A stretch of 9,330 nucleotides of DNA from DAOTTI01 sp034437795 (GTDB lineage Bacteria; Chloroflexota; UBA11872; UBA12225). This document shows positions 6,230 through 9,330 of this stretch, one piece after another. The notes beneath the pieces are model-generated. The model saw only the letters and a list, made by a program, of their open reading frames with translations, did no database searches and was not told the origin of the DNA. Location of the stretch: NCBI GenBank assembly GCA_034437795.1, contig DAOTTI010000069.1, forward strand, positions 1 through 9,330. Direction: 5' to 3'. A program made the translations under genes and the position numbers. How positions within the stretch are numbered: position 1 is the first letter of the stretch; each line of letters opens with the position of its first letter.

Positions 6230-8005
6230 ATGGCCGCCACCCTGCCGCTTCAGACGGCGCCGGGGCGCTCCTGGCGTATCGCCTTTCTGTTCGGGCTCAT
6301 CTGCCTGTTCGCGCTGGCCATCTCAGCGCGGCTGGCCTACTGGCAGGTCGCTCAGTCGCCCGTGCTGCAGAAGCGCCTAGCCGCCCAGCACACGCTTGAT
6401 GAGACGGTGCCGGCGCGCCGCGGCCAGATCCTAGACGCCAACGGCGACCTGCTCGCCGGCAATCTTTCGGTGGACTACGTCTACGCCGTCCCCAGCCAGC
6501 TGAGCAATCCCGAGGAGACGGCCGCCAGGCTGGCGGCGGCCCTGGGGACCTCCGTGGACCGGCTCCTGGGCCCGTTGTCCGACCGGAGCAAGCACTACGT
6601 CCGCCTGCTTGGCGGGCGGAAGCTGACGCCCGACGAGTCGGCGCGAGTGGCGGCGCTCCGGCTGCCGGGCATCTTCCTGGAGCCGGCGACCAAGCGGGTG
6701 TACCCCGAGAAGCAGCTCGCCGCCCACGTGCTGGGGTTCGTCGATGCCGAGAGCCAAGGCTGGTACGGCCTGGAGCAGCACTACCGCGAGGCGATTGGGG
6801 GCCGGCCGGGCCACATCCGCGCCGAGCGCGACACCGCCGGCAATGAGATCGCCTTCAGCGACCGGCAGTGGAGCCCTCCGGTGGATGGCCAGGATCTGAT
6901 CCTCACCATCGACCGCACCATTCAATACATCGCCGAACGAGAGCTAGACCGCGCCATCGTGCAGCACAAGGCGTCAGGGGGAACGGTGATCGTGATGGAC
7001 CCGCGCACCGGCGCCATCCGCGCCATGGCCAGCCGCCCCGCGTTCGACCCCAACCGCTACGACGAGTTCGCCGAACGCACCGAGGTGTTCGCCAACCCCG
7101 CCATCAGCCACCTCTACGAGCCGGGCTCGACGTTCAAGATCTTCACCGTCGCCGCGGCGCTGAACGAGCGCGTCGTCACCCCAGATTGGAAGATGAACGA
7201 CACGGGGGTATTTCCTGTGGGCGGCTACCAGCTCCGGAACTGGAATTTCCGCGCTAATGGCCTGATCAACGTCACGCAACTGCTGGAGAAGAGCAGCAAC
7301 GTCGGGGCGGCCACGATCGCCTTCAAGACGGGTAAGGAGCGCTTCTACCGCTACGTGAGCCTGTTCGGGTTTGGCCAGCCGACCGGCATCGACCTCCAGG
7401 GCGAGGCGGCCGGCATCGTCAAGCAGCCGGGGGCCCGCGATTGGGGGGAGGTCGACCTGGCGACGAACTCCTACGGCCAGGGCATCTCAGTGACCCCGAT
7501 CCAGATCGTGACCGCGGCGGCGGCGGTGGCCAATGGGGGGATCATGATGCGCCCCTACGTCGTCGACCGCATCGTGGACCCACCCACCGGCAAGGTAGTG
7601 CACAAGACGCGTCCGCAGATCGTGCGCCAGGTGATCACGCGCGAGACCGCCAGCACGCTGCTGGAGATGCTGTGGCAGGCCGCCGAGAACGGCGAGACGC
7701 GGGGCGCGCTGGTCCCGGGCTACCGCGTCGCCGGCAAGACGGGAACGGCCTCCATCCCCGTGAACGGGCGCTACGATCCGGATCTCACCATCGCGTCCTT
7801 CGTCGGCGCGGTCCCTGCCCAGGACCCCCAGTTCGTGGTGCTGGTGAAGATCGATCGGCCGGCCGATGAGCCGTGGGGCTCGCTCATCGCCAAGCCGGCC
7901 TTCGCCATCATCGCGCAGGAGCTGACCCGCTACCTCAAGATCCCGCACACCGAACGGCGTCTCCCCCCGACGCCAGCCGCCACCCCGGCGGGGCGCGGAC
8001 GATAG
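6230..8005 (+). CDS. ftsI: Class B penicillin-binding protein, septal transpeptidase (FtsI/SpoVD type)
   Basis: This membrane-anchored transpeptidase cross-links peptidoglycan at the division site with FtsW and FtsL/B. ATG 6230 gives 591 residues. TTG 6209, in frame, adds seven residues but lies inside the tandem repeat, so ATG is preferred; both lack a strong ribosome site. Landmarks: a single membrane anchor (about 16-40, WRIAFLFGLICLFALAISARLAYWQV split by Arg/Ala); the dimerisation domain with RRGQILDANGDLLA (63-76) and GWYGLEQHYRE (177-187); and the transpeptidase domain with catalytic STFK (Ser300, Lys303), SSN (355-357) and KTGTAS (503-508). All three active-site motifs are intact. The protein ends in a short Pro-rich tail without PASTA domains, unlike many Firmicutes and Actinobacteria homologues. 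Context (rsmH-ftsL before, murF after) favours a division role over elongation (PBP2). Confidence 0.95.
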   Translation: MAATLPLQTAPGRSWRIAFLFGLICLFALAISARLAYWQVAQSPVLQKRLAAQHTLDETVPARRGQILDANGDLLAGNLSVDYVYAVPSQLSNPEETAARLAAALGTSVDRLLGPLSDRSKHYVRLLGGRKLTPDESARVAALRLPGIFLEPATKRVYPEKQLAAHVLGFVDAESQGWYGLEQHYREAIGGRPGHIRAERDTAGNEIAFSDRQWSPPVDGQDLILTIDRTIQYIAERELDRAIVQHKASGGTVIVMDPRTGAIRAMASRPAFDPNRYDEFAERTEVFANPAISHLYEPGSTFKIFTVAAALNERVVTPDWKMNDTGVFPVGGYQLRNWNFRANGLINVTQLLEKSSNVGAATIAFKTGKERFYRYVSLFGFGQPTGIDLQGEAAGIVKQPGARDWGEVDLATNSYGQGISVTPIQIVTAAAAVANGGIMMRPYVVDRIVDPPTGKVVHKTRPQIVRQVITRETASTLLEMLWQAAENGETRGALVPGYRVAGKTGTASIPVNGRYDPDLTIASFVGAVPAQDPQFVVLVKIDRPADEPWGSLIAKPAFAIIAQELTRYLKIPHTERRLPPTPAATPAGRGR

Positions 8006-8030
8006 CCGGCCACCGCGCCGGGCCGAGCGG

Positions 8031-8036
8031 TAGACT
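8031..8036 (+). promoter_or_regulatory. Candidate -10 box between ftsI and murF
   Basis: TAGACT fits the TAnnnT form and lies seven bases before ATG 8044, so a transcript from it would start at or next to that codon. No -35 match is visible. If real, it would give murF its own transcript, separate from ftsI. Confidence is low because six-base matches arise by chance. Confidence 0.3.
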
Positions 8037-8043
8037 CCCGTCG

Positions 8044-8157
8044 ATGCAGGGAGCGGAATCGGGCCCGGCCGCCAGCGGGCGCGCGCCGCGGCCGGCGCCG
8101 CCGAGTGAAAGGGGCGCCGGAACCGCCACCATCGCGGAGGGCCTGGAACCGTGGTGA
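8044..8157 (+). CDS. Possible 37-residue leader ORF overlapping the murF start
   Basis: ATG 8044 opens a 37-codon frame (MQGAESGPAASGRAPRPAPP...) that ends at TGA 8155-8157, overlapping the first codons of murF (GTG 8151, GTG 8154). The composition is low-complexity Pro/Ala/Gly/Arg, with no recognisable domain. It is reported because it combines a TAGACT box seven bases upstream with a stop overlapping the next start, as seen in translationally coupled leader peptides. It could equally be chance open frame in GC-rich DNA, which I consider more likely. Confidence 0.2.
   Translation: MQGAESGPAASGRAPRPAPPSERGAGTATIAEGLEPW
8136..8141 (+). promoter_or_regulatory. Ribosome binding site of murF
   Basis: GGAGGG is the clearest Shine-Dalgarno sequence in the window. 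It lies nine bases before GTG 8151 and twelve before GTG 8154, so it favours GTG 8151. The murF frame is closed upstream by TGA 8106-8108, and no other start codon lies between that stop and 8151. Confidence 0.75.
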
Positions 8158-9311
8158 CACGCTTCGGGCTGCGCCACCTGATCGCCTGGCTGGCCGAGGG
8201 GGCCGGCGCGCGCATGGAGCCGGCCAGCAACGGGGCGGACGACGCCTTCGCCACGGTGACGCTGTCGTCACGGCGCGACGGCTATCCGCCGATGGAGGAG
8301 GGAGGGCTGTTCGTCGCCATCCGCTCCGAGCGGCGGGATGGGCACGACTTCGCCGCCGACGCGTTTCGGAACGGCGCCCGCGCCGCGCTCGTGGCGCGCG
8401 TCCCTGAGAACCTCCAGCCGGCAGTGGCGCGCGGGGAGGTGGCAGTGGTGGACTTCCGCGGGCGCCGGCCGGCACCCACCGGCGGTGAGCGGCTCGATGC
8501 GCAGCCTGCCGCGAAGCCGGTATTGGTCCTGGTCGATGATCCGGTGGCAGCGCTACAGGGATGTGCGGCCTGGTGGCGGCGCCGGCACCGTGCGCGGGTG
8601 ATTGCGATTACCGGCAGCGTGGGCAAGACCACCACCAAGGACCTGGCTGCCGGCATCCTGGCGCGGCGCTACCGCGTGCTGCGCACCGAAGGCAACCTGA
8701 ACAACGAGTACGGCCTGCCCTTTATGCTGCTCAAGCTGACGGCGGAGCACGAGCGGGCCGTGCTGGAGATCGGCATCTCGGCCGTAGGTGAGATGGAGAC
8801 CTTCGCCGGCATGGCCGCGCCGGACGTGGCCATTGTGACGCGGGTGGCGCCAGCGCACCTCCAGCAGCTGGGGGACATTGCCACCGTCGAGCGCGAGAAG
8901 GGCCGGCTGGTGGAGGCCCTGCCGGCAGACGGGCTGGCCGTGCTCAATGCCGACGACGAGCGCGTGGCGCGGATGGCCGGCCGCACCGTGGCGCGCGCGG
9001 TCCTCTACGGCGAGCGCGAGTGCGCCAGCGTGCGGGCCACGGACGTGGACGTGCGCGGCTTTGACGGGCTGGCCTTTACGCTGCACCGCGCGGGGCACAG
9101 TCGCCGTGTGCAGGTGCCCCTGGTGGGCCGGCACTTTGTGACCTGCGCCCTGGCGGCCGCCGCGGCCGCCTTCGAGGAAGGCTGCACCTGGGACGAGGTC
9201 GCCGCCGGGCTGGCAGAGCCGCCGGCCACACGCCGCCTCGTCCCCCGCATGCTGGCCAGCGGGGCCACGCTACTCGACGATACGGACACCGCCAGCCCGG
9301 CGGCGCCCTAG
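8151..9311 (+). CDS. murF: MurF (UDP-MurNAc-tripeptide--D-Ala-D-Ala ligase), interrupted near the window end
   Basis: MurF uses ATP to add D-Ala-D-Ala to UDP-MurNAc-tripeptide, the last cytoplasmic step of peptidoglycan precursor synthesis. Visible parts: the N-terminal substrate domain (GGLFVAIRSERRDGHDF, 51-67); the ATP loop ITGSVGKTTTKD (153-164); EGNLNNEYGLP (180-190); VLEIGISAVGEME (204-216); AHLQQLG with Lys250 (EREKGRL), the likely carbamylated Lys; AVLNADDERV (263-272); and the start of the C-terminal domain, LLDDTDTASPAAP (374-386). At 386 residues it stops about 60-70 short of normal (about 450) at TAG 9309-9311. The codons after the stop (A-A-L-D-V-L) continue the expected sequence in frame, so this is a nonsense change, not a frameshift. 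The usual DDTYNASP is DDTDTASP here. Causes could be a mutation, a base-call error near an assembly edge, or a decaying gene. No murE precedes it. Confidence 0.88.
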   Translation: MVTRFGLRHLIAWLAEGAGARMEPASNGADDAFATVTLSSRRDGYPPMEEGGLFVAIRSERRDGHDFAADAFRNGARAALVARVPENLQPAVARGEVAVVDFRGRRPAPTGGERLDAQPAAKPVLVLVDDPVAALQGCAAWWRRRHRARVIAITGSVGKTTTKDLAAGILARRYRVLRTEGNLNNEYGLPFMLLKLTAEHERAVLEIGISAVGEMETFAGMAAPDVAIVTRVAPAHLQQLGDIATVEREKGRLVEALPADGLAVLNADDERVARMAGRTVARAVLYGERECASVRATDVDVRGFDGLAFTLHRAGHSRRVQVPLVGRHFVTCALAAAAAAFEEGCTWDEVAAGLAEPPATRRLVPRMLASGATLLDDTDTASPAAP

Positions 9312-9330
9312 GCCGCGCTCGACGTGCTAG

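Noticed and set aside
7487..8254. 255-codon open frame on the - strand across ftsI and murF
   Set aside because: Both overlapped genes have intact conserved motifs on the + strand. The reverse frame is low-complexity Arg/Ala/Gly.

Overview
The window is very GC-rich (about 70% by eye), and every gene I can support lies on the + strand. The best guess for the source is a member of the Chloroflexota, in the Thermomicrobia/Sphaerobacter area or a related uncultured lineage. This rests on three things: a secreted Asp-box propeller protein ending in two copies of a module built around 'ETGHxV...GYPxTEE...VQYFQRA', a repeat I associate mainly with Chloroflexota proteins; a class B penicillin-binding protein without PASTA domains inside a short dcw-type cluster; and GC-rich codon use. 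No 16S gene or other taxonomic marker is present, so the assignment is inference.

Layout. Positions 1-226 hold the 3' end of a LysM protein. Positions 227-571 are mostly non-coding and contain a dispersed-type repeat with a small hairpin. Positions 572-2152 encode a secreted beta-propeller protein with a duplicated C-terminal module. Pyruvate kinase follows 21 bp later (2174-3604). After a 157-bp gap with a hairpin and a -10-like element comes a coiled-coil/C4 zinc-ribbon protein (3762-4472). Its last codons are copied as a 36-bp direct repeat just downstream. Positions 4727 to the end form a division and cell-wall cluster in the order rsmH, ftsL, ftsI, murF. Neither mraZ (before rsmH) nor murE (between ftsI and murF) is present.

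How the genes fit together. RsmH methylates 16S rRNA and by long-standing synteny leads the dcw cluster. FtsL and FtsI are divisome membrane proteins, FtsI being the septal transpeptidase. MurF adds D-Ala-D-Ala to make the UDP-MurNAc-pentapeptide that FtsI later cross-links. The LysM protein may also bind the wall. Pyruvate kinase is central metabolism and probably shares a transcript with the propeller gene upstream.

Points most worth a second look: murF is cut by an in-frame TAG 19 bases before the window end, in the middle of its conserved DDTYNASP region, and the reading frame continues sensibly beyond it; the pyruvate kinase carries the Leu-Gln-Lys-Val signature of potassium-independent enzymes and has also lost the Ser of its NFSHG motif; a 14-bp tandem repeat runs up to the ftsI start; and several starts sit 7-9 nt after a TAnnnT box, which suggests leaderless transcripts. 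I found no CRISPR array, tRNA, rRNA, insertion sequence or clear new multi-gene system. Most of the window is ordinary housekeeping content.
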